From Pseudomonas sp. GCEP-101 (GTDB taxonomy: Bacteria > Pseudomonadota > Gammaproteobacteria > Pseudomonadales > Pseudomonadaceae), in assembly GCF_025133575.1 (NCBI RefSeq), contig NZ_CP104011.1, positions 5,464,965 to 5,528,964 on the forward strand: a DNA stretch of 64,000 nt, written 5' to 3'. Numbering within the stretch: the first letter of the stretch is position 1; each line of letters begins with the position of its first letter. A program made the position numbers and the translations under genes. A model generated the notes under the pieces. The model made no database searches. It saw only the letters and a program-made list of their open reading frames with translations, and was not told where the DNA came from. Of the stretch, positions 18,712-26,958 are shown piece after piece.

Positions 18712-19068
18712 TTACCGGATCGACTGGCCGGACATGAAGGCAATCAGCGCGAGGAATTCATCCTCCGAACACTGCATGCACATCCCCATTGGCGGCATCC
18801 CCTTGAAGCCGTTGATGCTGTGGTCCAGCAGGCTGTCGGCGCCCTGGGCGACGCGCGGTTGCCAGGCCTTCACGTCGCCGGCCTGCGGTGCGCCGGAGGC
18901 CGGGTTGGCATGGCACAGCTTGCAGCTGCTGTCGTAGATCTTCGCCAGGGCGGGGTCGCTGGGCGCGAGGGCGGCGGCGTTGCGCGGCGGCGGCGCGGCA
19001 TCCTCGCCACAGCCACCGAGCAGGCCGGCCAGGGCCAGCAGCCACAACGCGATTGCGGGTTTGTGCAT
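18712..19068 (-). CDS. Cytochrome c5-like lipoprotein
   Basis: The 118-residue product has a lipoprotein signal ending in LLGGC, then a single haem-binding motif CKLCH (in YDSSCKLCHANPASGAPQAGD) and the downstream GFKGMPPMGMCMQCSEDEF, which supplies the axial Met and the cysteine pair typical of cytochrome c5. It is probably anchored to a membrane facing the periplasm and carries one electron at a time. AGGGGAG lies just before the ATG at 19068. It is the first gene of the operon with the flavoprotein and PLP protein and is the likely electron acceptor of the flavoprotein. Confidence 0.9.
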   Translation of the reverse strand: MHKPAIALWLLALAGLLGGCGEDAAPPPRNAAALAPSDPALAKIYDSSCKLCHANPASGAPQAGDVKAWQPRVAQGADSLLDHSINGFKGMPPMGMCMQCSEDEFLALIAFMSGQSIR

Positions 19069-19444
19069 GGGCTCCCCTTTTCTTGCCGCGCGGCGACGGC
19101 GCGGAGTCTTGTTGTCACGGGTAACCAGCAGATTACGTCGGACGCCGCGCCCGCCTGAGGGCATTACCGGCCAACAAGGGGGCTTTGAGCGGCCAAGGTG
19201 GCCGTTGCGGTCCTCTGTCGGTTTCAGGACGCGAAGGGTCGTTCGAGTGCTATCCCTAATCGGTGGGGGTGGCAATCTTTCCTCCTGTCGAGGACCAGGC
19301 GCGCGCAGATGCCTGGCCGGACGGCAACAATAAGAACGATGGCGCTCCGAACCGCCACGCCAGCCGTGACGTGGCCGGGACGCCGCCGCCGAAGGATTCC
19401 GGGACGCCGCCCAGGGTGGCGCCCGCGATGTCGAGGTGCGCTGC
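19069..19444. other. Divergent promoter region between cytochrome c and fds operons
   Basis: This 376-base gap must contain the promoters for the leftward cytochrome operon and the rightward formate dehydrogenase operon. A TGGCAATCTTT sequence near 19270 superficially resembles half of a sigma54 element but lacks a GC doublet at the right spacing. I see no convincing gene or terminator here. Confidence 0.35.
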
Positions 19445-19927
19445 ATGCCTGATGATTCGCTTCACCTGCCCCTGATCCACGATATTCTGGAACGTCTCAA
19501 GGCCACGCCCGGCGCCCTGCTGCCGGTGCTGCACGCCATCCAGGACGGCGTCGGCTACATCCCCGACGACGCCCTGCCGGACATCGCCCATGCCCTGAAC
19601 CTCAGCGTCGCCGAGGTGCGCGGGGTGATCAGCTTCTACCACGACTTCCGCACCGCGCCCCCGGCCCGCCATACGCTGCGCCTGTGCCGCGCCGAGTCGT
19701 GCCAGAGCCGTGGCGCCGAGGCCCTGGCCGCGCAACTGCGCGAACAACTGGGCCTGGACGACCACGGCACCAGCGCCGACGGCCGCATCACCCTGCGCCC
19801 GGTGTACTGCCTGGGCGCCTGTGCCTGCTCGCCGGCGCTGGAACTGGACGGCCGCGTGCACGCCCGCCTCACTGCCGACCGCCTGCGCCAACTGGTGAAC
19901 GCTTGCCAGGAGGACGCCGCATGCTGA
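19445..19927 (+). CDS. fdsG: NAD-dependent formate dehydrogenase gamma subunit
   Basis: The 160-residue protein is a NuoE-like thioredoxin-fold [2Fe-2S] subunit. The cluster ligands are in LCRAESCQSRG (C-x4-C) and YCLGACACSPA (C-x3-C). The N-terminal helical part (LLPVLHAIQDGVGYIPDDAL, VRGVISFYHDF) matches NuoE/FdsG. The ATG at 19445 is chosen because GAGG lies 8 bases upstream; a GTG at 19436 would overlap that site. In the soluble cytoplasmic FdsGBA enzyme it relays electrons between subunits. It is the first gene of a tightly overlapping operon. Confidence 0.95.
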   Translation: MPDDSLHLPLIHDILERLKATPGALLPVLHAIQDGVGYIPDDALPDIAHALNLSVAEVRGVISFYHDFRTAPPARHTLRLCRAESCQSRGAEALAAQLREQLGLDDHGTSADGRITLRPVYCLGACACSPALELDGRVHARLTADRLRQLVNACQEDAAC

Positions 19928-21480
19928 AGCTGTTCATCCCCTGCGACTCGGTCGCCTGCGCGGTGGGCGCCGACGAGGTGACCGACGCCCTGGTGGCGGA
20001 AGCCGAGCGCCGCCAGCTACCCATGGAAATCCGCCGCACCAGTTCCCGTGGCCTGTATTGGCTGGAGCCGCTGCTGGAGCTGGACAGCGACACCGGCCGG
20101 CTCGGCTTCGGCCCGCTGACGGTCGATGAGGTGCCGTCCCTGCTGGACGCCCTTGCCGGCGACCCCGCCAGCCATCCGCTGGCCCTGGGACCGGTGGAAG
20201 ACATCCCTTACCTGAAGACCCAGCAGCGCCTGCTGTTCGCCCGCGCCGGCATCACCCGGCCACTGTCGCTGGACGACTACCGCGCCCATGGCGGCTTCGA
20301 CGGCCTCGCCCGCGCCCTCGGCCTGGACGGCGCCGAGGTCGTTGCCGCGGTGCTCGACTCCGGCTTGCGCGGCCGCGGCGGCGCGGCCTTCCCCGCCGGC
20401 ATCAAGTGGCGCACCGTCCGCGACGCCCGGGCGGTGCAGAAATACGTGGTGTGCAATGCCGACGAAGGCGATTCCGGCACCTTCGCCGACCGCATGCTGA
20501 TGGAGGGCGACCCCTTCCTGCTGATCGAAGGCATGGCCATCGCCGGCCTTGCCGTCGGCGCCACCCAGGGCTACGTCTATGTGCGCTCGGAATACCCCGA
20601 CGCCATTGCCGTGCTCAACCAGGCGCTGAAGATCGCCCGCGACGCCGGCTACCTCGGTGAAGACCTCTGCGGCAGCGGCCGCACCTTCGAGCTGGAGGTC
20701 CGGGTCGGCGCGGGTGCCTACATCTGCGGCGAGGAAACCGCCCTGCTGGATTCGCTGGAGGGCAAGCGCGGCGTGGTCCGCGCCAAGCCGCCACTGCCGG
20801 CGCTGCAAGGCCTGTTCGGCCAGCCGACGCTGGTGCACAACGTACTCACCCTGGCGTCGGTGCCGGTCATCCTGGCCAAGGGTGCGCCGTTCTATCGCGA
20901 CTTCGGCATGGGCCGCTCGCTGGGCACCATGCCCTTCCAGCTGGCCGGCAACGTCCGCCATGGCGGGCTGGTGGAACGCGCCTTCGGCCTGACCCTGCGC
21001 GAGCTGGTGGAAAGCTACGGCGGCGGCACCGCCAGCGGCCGCCCCCTCAAGGCCGCACAGGTCGGCGGCCCGCTGGGCGCCTGGGTGCCGCCGTCGCAAT
21101 TCGACACCCCGCTGGACTACGAAGCCTTCGCCGCCGTCGGCGCCATGCTCGGCCACGGCGGCGTGGTGGTGGCCGACGACAGCCTGGACATGGCGCGCAT
21201 GGCGCGTTTCGCCCTGCAGTTCTGCGCCGAGGAATCCTGTGGCAAGTGCACGCCCTGCCGCATCGGCTCGACCCGCGGCGTGGAGGTGGTGGACCGGCTG
21301 ATCGCCGCCACCGATATCGGCGCCCGCGAAGAACAGGCGCGGCTGCTGACAGACCTTTGCGACACGATGCAATACGGCTCGCTCTGCGCCCTCGGCGGCA
21401 TGACCGCCTTCCCCGTGGCCAGCGCCCTCAAGCACTTCCCCGCCGACTTCGGTCTGGCGACTTCGGAGGCCGACCAGTGA
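19921..21480 (+). CDS. fdsB: NAD-dependent formate dehydrogenase beta subunit (FMN/NADH, diaphorase)
   Basis: The 519-residue protein fuses a thioredoxin-like N-terminal domain with a NuoF-like domain. GLRGRGGAAFPAGIKW and CNADEGDSGTFADR bind FMN and NAD, and GAYICGEETALLDSLEG is the NuoF signature. The [4Fe-4S] ligands are CAEESCGKCTPCRIG with a distant Cys in YGSLCALGG. It transfers electrons from the iron-sulfur chain to NAD+. The ATG at 19921 overlaps the fdsG stop by 7 bases and has AGGAGG at 7 bases upstream. Confidence 0.96.
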   Translation: MLKLFIPCDSVACAVGADEVTDALVAEAERRQLPMEIRRTSSRGLYWLEPLLELDSDTGRLGFGPLTVDEVPSLLDALAGDPASHPLALGPVEDIPYLKTQQRLLFARAGITRPLSLDDYRAHGGFDGLARALGLDGAEVVAAVLDSGLRGRGGAAFPAGIKWRTVRDARAVQKYVVCNADEGDSGTFADRMLMEGDPFLLIEGMAIAGLAVGATQGYVYVRSEYPDAIAVLNQALKIARDAGYLGEDLCGSGRTFELEVRVGAGAYICGEETALLDSLEGKRGVVRAKPPLPALQGLFGQPTLVHNVLTLASVPVILAKGAPFYRDFGMGRSLGTMPFQLAGNVRHGGLVERAFGLTLRELVESYGGGTASGRPLKAAQVGGPLGAWVPPSQFDTPLDYEAFAAVGAMLGHGGVVVADDSLDMARMARFALQFCAEESCGKCTPCRIGSTRGVEVVDRLIAATDIGAREEQARLLTDLCDTMQYGSLCALGGMTAFPVASALKHFPADFGLATSEADQ

Positions 21481-24368
21481 TCAACTATTTCGATCCCTCC
21501 ACGTCCGCTGGCAGCAGCGACATCGACTTCGGCACGCCCGCCCGTGACAGCGACGTGCAGGTCAGCCTGAGCATCGACGGCCGTACCATCAGCGTGCCCG
21601 CCGGTACCTCGGTGATGCGCGCCGCCGCGATGCTCGGCACCACCATTCCCAAACTCTGCGCCACCGACAGCCTGGAGGCCTTCGGTTCGTGCCGCATGTG
21701 CCTGGTGGAAATCGACGGCATGCGCGGCTACCCGGCCTCCTGCACCACGCCGGTCAGCGAAGGCATGGTGGTGCGCACGCAGACCTCGAAGCTGGCAGAC
21801 CTGCGCCGCAACGTCATGGAGCTGTACATCTCCGACCACCCGCTGGACTGCCTGACCTGCTCGGCCAACGGCAATTGCGAGCTGCAGACGGTCGCCGGCC
21901 AGGTCGGCCTGCGCGAGGTGCGCTACGGCTATGACGGCGCCAACCACCTGAGCGATGCGAAGGACGTCTCCAACCCCTACTTCGACTACGACCCGAGCAA
22001 GTGCATCGTCTGCAACCGCTGCGTGCGCGCCTGCGAGGAAACCCAGGGCACCTTCGCCCTGACCATCGCCGGGCGCGGCTTCGAGTCCCGCGTGGCGGCG
22101 GCCGGCGGCGACAACTTCCTCGACTCCGAATGCGTCTCCTGCGGCGCCTGCGTGCAGGCCTGCCCCACCGCCACGCTGATGGAAAAGAGCGTGGTCGAGA
22201 TCGGCCAGCCGGAGCGCGCCGTCATCACCACCTGCGCCTACTGCGGCGTGGGCTGCTCCTTCCGCGCGGAGATGAAGGGCAACCAGCTGGTGCGCATGGT
22301 TCCGGACAAGAACGGCCAGGCCAACCACGGCCACTCCTGCGTCAAGGGCCGCTTCGCCTGGGGTTATGCGACCCACCCGGACCGCATCACCACGCCGATG
22401 ATCCGCAAGCACATCAGCGACCCCTGGCAGGAGGTCAGCTGGGACGAGGCCGTCTCCTACGCCGCCAGCGAATTCCGCCGCATCCAGCTCCAGTACGGGC
22501 GCGACTCCATCGGCGGCATCACCTCCAGCCGCTGCACCAACGAGGAAACCTACCTGGTGCAGAAACTGGTGCGCGCGGCGTTCGGCAACAACAACGTCGA
22601 TACGTGCGCGCGGGTCTGCCACTCGCCCACCGGCTATGGCCTGAAGCAGACCCTGGGCGAATCCGCCGGCACCCAGAGCTTCGACTCGGTGATGCAGTCC
22701 GACGTGGTGCTGGTGATCGGCGCCAACCCCACCGACGCGCACCCGGTGTTCGGCTCGCAGCTCAAGCGCCGCCTGCGCCAGGGCGCGCAGCTGATCGTCA
22801 TCGACCCGCGGCGCATCGACCTGGTCGATTCGCCCCACGCCCGCGCCGAGCTGCACCTGCAACTGCGCCCCGGCACCAACGTCGCCATGCTCAACGCGCT
22901 GGCCCACGTCATCGTCACCGAAGGCCTGGTCAAGCAGGACTTCGTCGACGCCCGCTGCGAAGCGGCCGACTTCGCCCGCTGGCGCGACTTCGTCAGCCTG
23001 CCGGAGAACGCCCCGGAAGTGCTCGGCCCGGTGTGCGGCGTGCCCGCCGAAGAGATCCGCGCCGCCGCGCGCCTCTACGCTACCGGCGGCAACGCGGCGA
23101 TCTACTACGGCCTGGGTGTCACCGAACACAGCCAGGGCAGCACCGCCGTGATGGGTATCGCCAACCTCGCCATGGCCACCGGCAACGTCGGCCGCGAAGG
23201 TGTCGGGGTGAACCCGCTGCGCGGGCAGAACAACGTGCAGGGCTCCTGCGACATGGGCTCCTTCCCCCACGAACTGCCCGGCTACCGGCACATCTCCAAC
23301 GAGACCGTGCGCCACCAGTTCGAACAGGCCTGGGGCGTGACCCTGCAGCCCGACCCCGGCCTGCGCATCCCCAACATGTTCGAAGCGGCGCTGGGCGGCA
23401 GCTTCAAGGCGCTGTACTGCCAGGGCGAGGACATCGCCCAGAGCGACCCCAACACCCAGCACGTCACCGCCGCCCTGTCCGCCATGGAGTGCGTGGTGGT
23501 GCAGGACATCTTCCTCAACGAAACCGCCAAGTTCGCCCACGTGTTCCTGCCGGGCAGCTCCTTCCTCGAGAAGGACGGCACCTTCACCAACGCCGAGCGG
23601 CGCATCTCCCGCGTGCGCAAGGTGATGGAGCCCCTCGGCGGCAAGGCCGACTGGGAGGCCACCGTGGCCCTGGCCAACGCCCTGGGCTACCCGATGAACT
23701 ACAGCCACCCGTCGCAGATCATGGACGAGATCGCCCGCCTCACGCCGAGCTTCACCCGCGTCAGCTACGCCGAGCTGGACCGCCACGGCAGCCTGCAATG
23801 GCCGTGCAACGATGCCGCGCCCGACGGCACGCCGACCATGCACATCGAGCAGTTCGTGCGCGGCAAGGGGCGCTTCATGCTCACCGGCTACGTGCCCACC
23901 GAGGAGAAGGTCAACGCGCGCTATCCGCTGCTGCTCACCACCGGGCGCATCCTCAGCCAGTACAACGTCGGCGCGCAGACCCGGCGCACCGACAACGTCG
24001 CCTGGCACGAAGAGGACCGCCTGGAAATCCATCCCAGCGACGCCGAAAGCCGTGGCATCGGCGAGGGCGACTGGGTCGGCATCGGCAGCCGCGCCGGGCA
24101 GACGGTGCTGCGCGCCAAGGTCAGCGAGCGCGTGGCGCCGGGGGTGGTCTACACGACCTTCCACTTCCCCGAATCGGGTGCCAACGTGATCACCACCGAC
24201 AATTCCGACTGGGCCACCAACTGCCCGGAATACAAGGTCACCGCGGTGGAAGTGGTGCGCGTGTTCCAGCCGTCGGAATGGCAGAAGCGCTACCAGGCAT
24301 TCAGCGACGAACAACGGCGCCTGCTCAAGGAACGCCGCCACGAAGAGAAAGCCGAGGTCCGTCGATGA
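21477..24368 (+). CDS. fdsA: NAD-dependent formate dehydrogenase alpha subunit (molybdenum catalytic)
   Basis: The 963-residue protein begins with GTG at 21477, overlapping the fdsB stop as GTGA, with GGAGG just upstream. In order it has a [2Fe-2S] domain (LCATDSLEAFGSCRMCLVEIDG), a His-Cys3 cluster region, two [4Fe-4S] ferredoxin motifs (CIVCNRCVRACEETQG, CVSCGACVQACPTAT), a further [4Fe-4S] (CAYCGVGCSF) and the bis-MGD catalytic domain. The molybdenum ligand is Cys, not selenocysteine: C381-H382 in CARVCHSPTGYG. It oxidises formate to CO2 (reversibly in related enzymes) and feeds electrons to FdsGB. Confidence 0.96.
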   Translation: MINYFDPSTSAGSSDIDFGTPARDSDVQVSLSIDGRTISVPAGTSVMRAAAMLGTTIPKLCATDSLEAFGSCRMCLVEIDGMRGYPASCTTPVSEGMVVRTQTSKLADLRRNVMELYISDHPLDCLTCSANGNCELQTVAGQVGLREVRYGYDGANHLSDAKDVSNPYFDYDPSKCIVCNRCVRACEETQGTFALTIAGRGFESRVAAAGGDNFLDSECVSCGACVQACPTATLMEKSVVEIGQPERAVITTCAYCGVGCSFRAEMKGNQLVRMVPDKNGQANHGHSCVKGRFAWGYATHPDRITTPMIRKHISDPWQEVSWDEAVSYAASEFRRIQLQYGRDSIGGITSSRCTNEETYLVQKLVRAAFGNNNVDTCARVCHSPTGYGLKQTLGESAGTQSFDSVMQSDVVLVIGANPTDAHPVFGSQLKRRLRQGAQLIVIDPRRIDLVDSPHARAELHLQLRPGTNVAMLNALAHVIVTEGLVKQDFVDARCEAADFARWRDFVSLPENAPEVLGPVCGVPAEEIRAAARLYATGGNAAIYYGLGVTEHSQGSTAVMGIANLAMATGNVGREGVGVNPLRGQNNVQGSCDMGSFPHELPGYRHISNETVRHQFEQAWGVTLQPDPGLRIPNMFEAALGGSFKALYCQGEDIAQSDPNTQHVTAALSAMECVVVQDIFLNETAKFAHVFLPGSSFLEKDGTFTNAERRISRVRKVMEPLGGKADWEATVALANALGYPMNYSHPSQIMDEIARLTPSFTRVSYAELDRHGSLQWPCNDAAPDGTPTMHIEQFVRGKGRFMLTGYVPTEEKVNARYPLLLTTGRILSQYNVGAQTRRTDNVAWHEEDRLEIHPSDAESRGIGEGDWVGIGSRAGQTVLRAKVSERVAPGVVYTTFHFPESGANVITTDNSDWATNCPEYKVTAVEVVRVFQPSEWQKRYQAFSDEQRRLLKERRHEEKAEVRR

Positions 24369-24586
24369 GCATCGAGAACCTGATCAAGATGGCCAACCAG
24401 ATCGGCCAGTACTTCTCCACCGAATCGGACCACGCCCTGGCGGTCCACGGCGTGCAGCAGCACCTGCATAACTTCTGGACCCCGGCCATGCGCCGCGAGC
24501 TGAAGGCCTGGCTCGACGAACATCCGGACGGGGAGTTGCACGTGCTGGTGCGGGCGGCGCTCACCGAGGCGGTGGCCCAGCCCTAG
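24365..24586 (+). CDS. fdsD: Formate dehydrogenase delta subunit
   Basis: This small 73-residue protein has the FdsD features: IENLIKMANQIGQYFSTES, then a HLHNFWTPAMRRELKAWL motif. FdsD is a minor subunit or maturation factor of the soluble NAD-dependent enzyme. Its ATG overlaps the fdsA stop as ATGA, so translation is coupled. No fdsC (FdhD-like sulfurtransferase) gene lies between fdsA and fdsD, in contrast to the Cupriavidus-type fdsGBACD order as I recall it. Confidence 0.93.
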   Translation: MSIENLIKMANQIGQYFSTESDHALAVHGVQQHLHNFWTPAMRRELKAWLDEHPDGELHVLVRAALTEAVAQP

Positions 24587-24595
24587 CGGACCACA

Positions 24596-24628
24596 CCGCT
24601 CCCTGCCCGCACGCCGGGCCGGGAGCGG
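24596..24628. terminator. Hairpin between convergent fdsD and PBP2-like genes
   Basis: CCGCTCC at 24596-24602 pairs with GGAGCGG at 24622-24628 and encloses a second GC-rich inner pairing. There is no U-tract, so it may be a weak or Rho-assisted terminator serving both strands. Confidence 0.45.
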
Positions 24629-24633
24629 CGGCC

Positions 24634-26526
24634 TCAGGCGTGCTTGCCCGATGCCGTGTCGGCCGGCACGGCGTACTGCGGCTTGAGCTTGCCGTTCCCG
24701 TCGAGCAGCCACGCGTCCATGATCTCGCGCACCACCGGGCCTGCGACGCGGCCGCCGGCCTCGCCGTTCTCGATGGTCACAGAAACCACGATGGAGGGTT
24801 CGGCCGCCGGGGCGAAGCCGACGAACAGGGCGTTGTCGCGGTGGCGCTCCTTGGTCTTCAGGCGGTCGTAGCGCTCGCCCTGGCGGATGCCGACGATCTG
24901 CGCGGTGCCGCTCTTGCCGGCGATGCGGTACTGCGCGCCCTGCCCCGCGGCCCGCGCGCCGCCGCCCGGATCGTGCATGACCAGTTGCATGCCGTAGTTC
25001 ACCGCGTCCCAGTCGCGGGGGTTGCTCAGGCGGATGTCGGGCATCGGGTGGCTATCGACGACGTCCGCGCCGCCCACCGATTCCGCCAGGCGCGGGCGGT
25101 GCCAGGCGCCCTTGCTGGCGATCAGCGAGGTGGCTTCGGCGAGCTGCAGCGGCGTCACCTGCATGTAGCCCTGGCCGATACCGAGGATCACCGTCTCGCC
25201 GGGGAACCAGGCCTGGCGCCGGGTGGCGCGCTTCCATTCGCGCGAGGGCATCAGCCCGGGGGCTTCCTCGGCCATGTCGATGGAGACCTTGCTGCCCAGC
25301 CCGAAGCGCGTCAGGTAGTCGTGCATGCGGTCGATGCCGAGCTTGTGCGCGACGTCGTAGAAGTAGGTGTCGTTGGAGCGCTTGATGGCCGTGTCCAGGT
25401 CCACCCAGCCGTCGCCGCTGTGGTTCCAGTTGCGGTACTTGTGGTCGTAGTTGGGCAGCTCGAAATAGCCCGGATCGAAGACCCGCGTGGACGGCGTGAT
25501 GGTGCCGGTATCCAGCCCGGCGATGGCCACCACCGGCTTGATGGTCGAGCCCGGCGAATACAACCCGCGCAGCGCCCGGTTGAACAGCGGCCGGTCGATG
25601 GAGTCGCGCAGCTGCGCGTACTGCGCCGAGCTGATGCCGTTGACGAACAGGTTCGGGTCGAAGCTCGGGTTGCTGACCATCGCCAGCACCTGGCCGCTGT
25701 TCGGATCCAGCGCCACCACGGAGCCGCGGCGATCGCCCAGGGCCTTCTCGGCGGCGATCTGCAGGTCCACGTCCAGGCCCAGCACGATGTTCTCGCCGGC
25801 CACCGGCGGTACCTTCTTCAGCACGCGCATGACACGGCCCTGGGCGTTGGTTTCGACTTCCTCGTAACCCACGTGGCCGTGCAGCTGCGGCTCGTAGAAG
25901 TGCTCGATGCCGGTCTTGCCGACGTACTCGGTGCCGCGGTACTCGGTGCTGTCCAGGCGCGCGGCCTCGCGCTCGTTGATCCGCCCGACGAAACCGACCG
26001 AGTGGGCGAAGTGCTCGCCGTAGGGGTAGTGGCGGACGAACTCGGCGTCCACGTCGATCCCCGGCAGCTTGAAGCGGTTGACCTCGATGAGGGCGATCTG
26101 CTCTTCGCTCAGGTCATGCAGCAGGGTGACCGGCTCGAAGGGATGGCGGCTCTTCTTCAGGGCCTTGTCGCACTGCAGGCGCTGCTCGGGACTGAGGTGG
26201 AGGATCTCCGTGACCTGGTCGAGCACCGCCTGGGAATTGCCGGTGCGCTCGCGGGTCAGGGTGAGGTTGAAGCTCGGCAGGTTCTCGGCGAGCACCTTGC
26301 CGTTGCGGTCGAAGATCAGCCCGCGTTCCGGGGGGATCGGCAGCACGTGGATGCGGTTGTTCTCGGAGACGGTGGCGTTGGTCGCGTAGTCGGTGACCTG
26401 GAGGAAGTACATCCTCGCCACCAGGGTCACGCTCATCAGGGCCACCAGCGCGCCGCAGGCGATCAGGCGGCGGTTGACCAGCGTCGACTCCTGCTGGTGG
26501 TCCTTGAGTTTGATCGGATCGTGCAT
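24634..26526 (-). CDS. mrdA: Penicillin-binding protein 2 paralogue (peptidoglycan transpeptidase)
   Basis: The 630-residue class B PBP has one N-terminal membrane helix (RRLIACGALVALMSVTLVARMYFLQV) and a PBP dimerisation domain. Its transpeptidase domain has the nucleophile S327 in GSTIKP, the SND motif in IKRSNDTYFYD, and KSGTAQ. Length and motifs match PBP2 (MrdA) of the elongasome rather than PBP3/FtsI. The normal partner rodA and the rlpA/mltB genes are not next to it. It is therefore probably a second, stand-alone MrdA copy such as many Pseudomonas carry (established for the genus as far as I recall). The ATG at 26526 is the first before the conserved sequence. Confidence 0.92.
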   Translation of the reverse strand: MHDPIKLKDHQQESTLVNRRLIACGALVALMSVTLVARMYFLQVTDYATNATVSENNRIHVLPIPPERGLIFDRNGKVLAENLPSFNLTLTRERTGNSQAVLDQVTEILHLSPEQRLQCDKALKKSRHPFEPVTLLHDLSEEQIALIEVNRFKLPGIDVDAEFVRHYPYGEHFAHSVGFVGRINEREAARLDSTEYRGTEYVGKTGIEHFYEPQLHGHVGYEEVETNAQGRVMRVLKKVPPVAGENIVLGLDVDLQIAAEKALGDRRGSVVALDPNSGQVLAMVSNPSFDPNLFVNGISSAQYAQLRDSIDRPLFNRALRGLYSPGSTIKPVVAIAGLDTGTITPSTRVFDPGYFELPNYDHKYRNWNHSGDGWVDLDTAIKRSNDTYFYDVAHKLGIDRMHDYLTRFGLGSKVSIDMAEEAPGLMPSREWKRATRRQAWFPGETVILGIGQGYMQVTPLQLAEATSLIASKGAWHRPRLAESVGGADVVDSHPMPDIRLSNPRDWDAVNYGMQLVMHDPGGGARAAGQGAQYRIAGKSGTAQIVGIRQGERYDRLKTKERHRDNALFVGFAPAAEPSIVVSVTIENGEAGGRVAGPVVREIMDAWLLDGNGKLKPQYAVPADTASGKHA

Positions 26527-26789
26527 CGGGATTCCAGAAGGTCCCCATCGCCCCTGCGGAAAGCGTGTTGCCCTGCCGTGCAGGGGAGCTTTCCGGACGA
26601 TGCGGCCTGTTTGCAGCAGACGGAAAAAGAGGCCGGCGCGTCGCCCGGTGACAGGCGGATCAGCGTCAGCTGGCATACCGGCGCGGCATGGTACCAGACT
26701 CGCCGGCCGGATTCTGACCGGTAGTCGTGGCGGGGCCTTGGCTGCAGAGCCGATTCCGCCCTCGATGGGTGCGCAGAACGGTGGAAGCC

Positions 26790-26812
26790 TCGCGGACAAA
26801 GTCCGCTCCTAC
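26790..26812. repeat. Single REP-like element
   Basis: The sequence reads, in reverse complement, GTAGGAGCGGACTTTGTCCGCG: the same GTAGGAGCGGAC core and GCGGAC/GTCCGC mini-hairpin as the element at 8236. Confidence 0.7.
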
Positions 26813-26835
26813 AGTGATACTCCAGCGCTCGGCCC

Positions 26836-26884
26836 TGCCCTCACCCTAACCCTCTCCCTCAGGGAGAGGGTTAGGGTGAGGGCA
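26836..26884. repeat. Near-perfect 49-base palindrome
   Basis: Two 24-base arms (left arm begins TGCCCTCACCC, right arm ends GGGTGAGGGCA) are perfectly complementary around a single base. The sequence CCCTCACCCTAACCCTCTCCC is a widespread extragenic palindrome in pseudomonads and xanthomonads. A partial second copy of its outer end (TTTGCCCTCACCC) occurs at about 26946. It lies in the 432-base gap 26527-26958, which otherwise holds only the REP element and no gene I can see. Confidence 0.8.
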
Positions 26885-26958
26885 AAAGCTGGCACGAAGT
26901 GAACCGGCACAAAGACACCTACTCCTACAACTCCCGCGTGGTGATTTGCCCTCACCCA

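Noticed and set aside
19265..19285. Possible sigma54 promoter (TGGCAATCTTT) before fdsG
   Set aside because: The second element (TTGC at the correct spacing) is missing.
21117..24341. Minus-strand open frame of 1074 codons opposite fdsA
   Set aside because: Low-complexity His/Val/Gly/Ala-rich translation; it is the antisense of a well-supported formate dehydrogenase gene.
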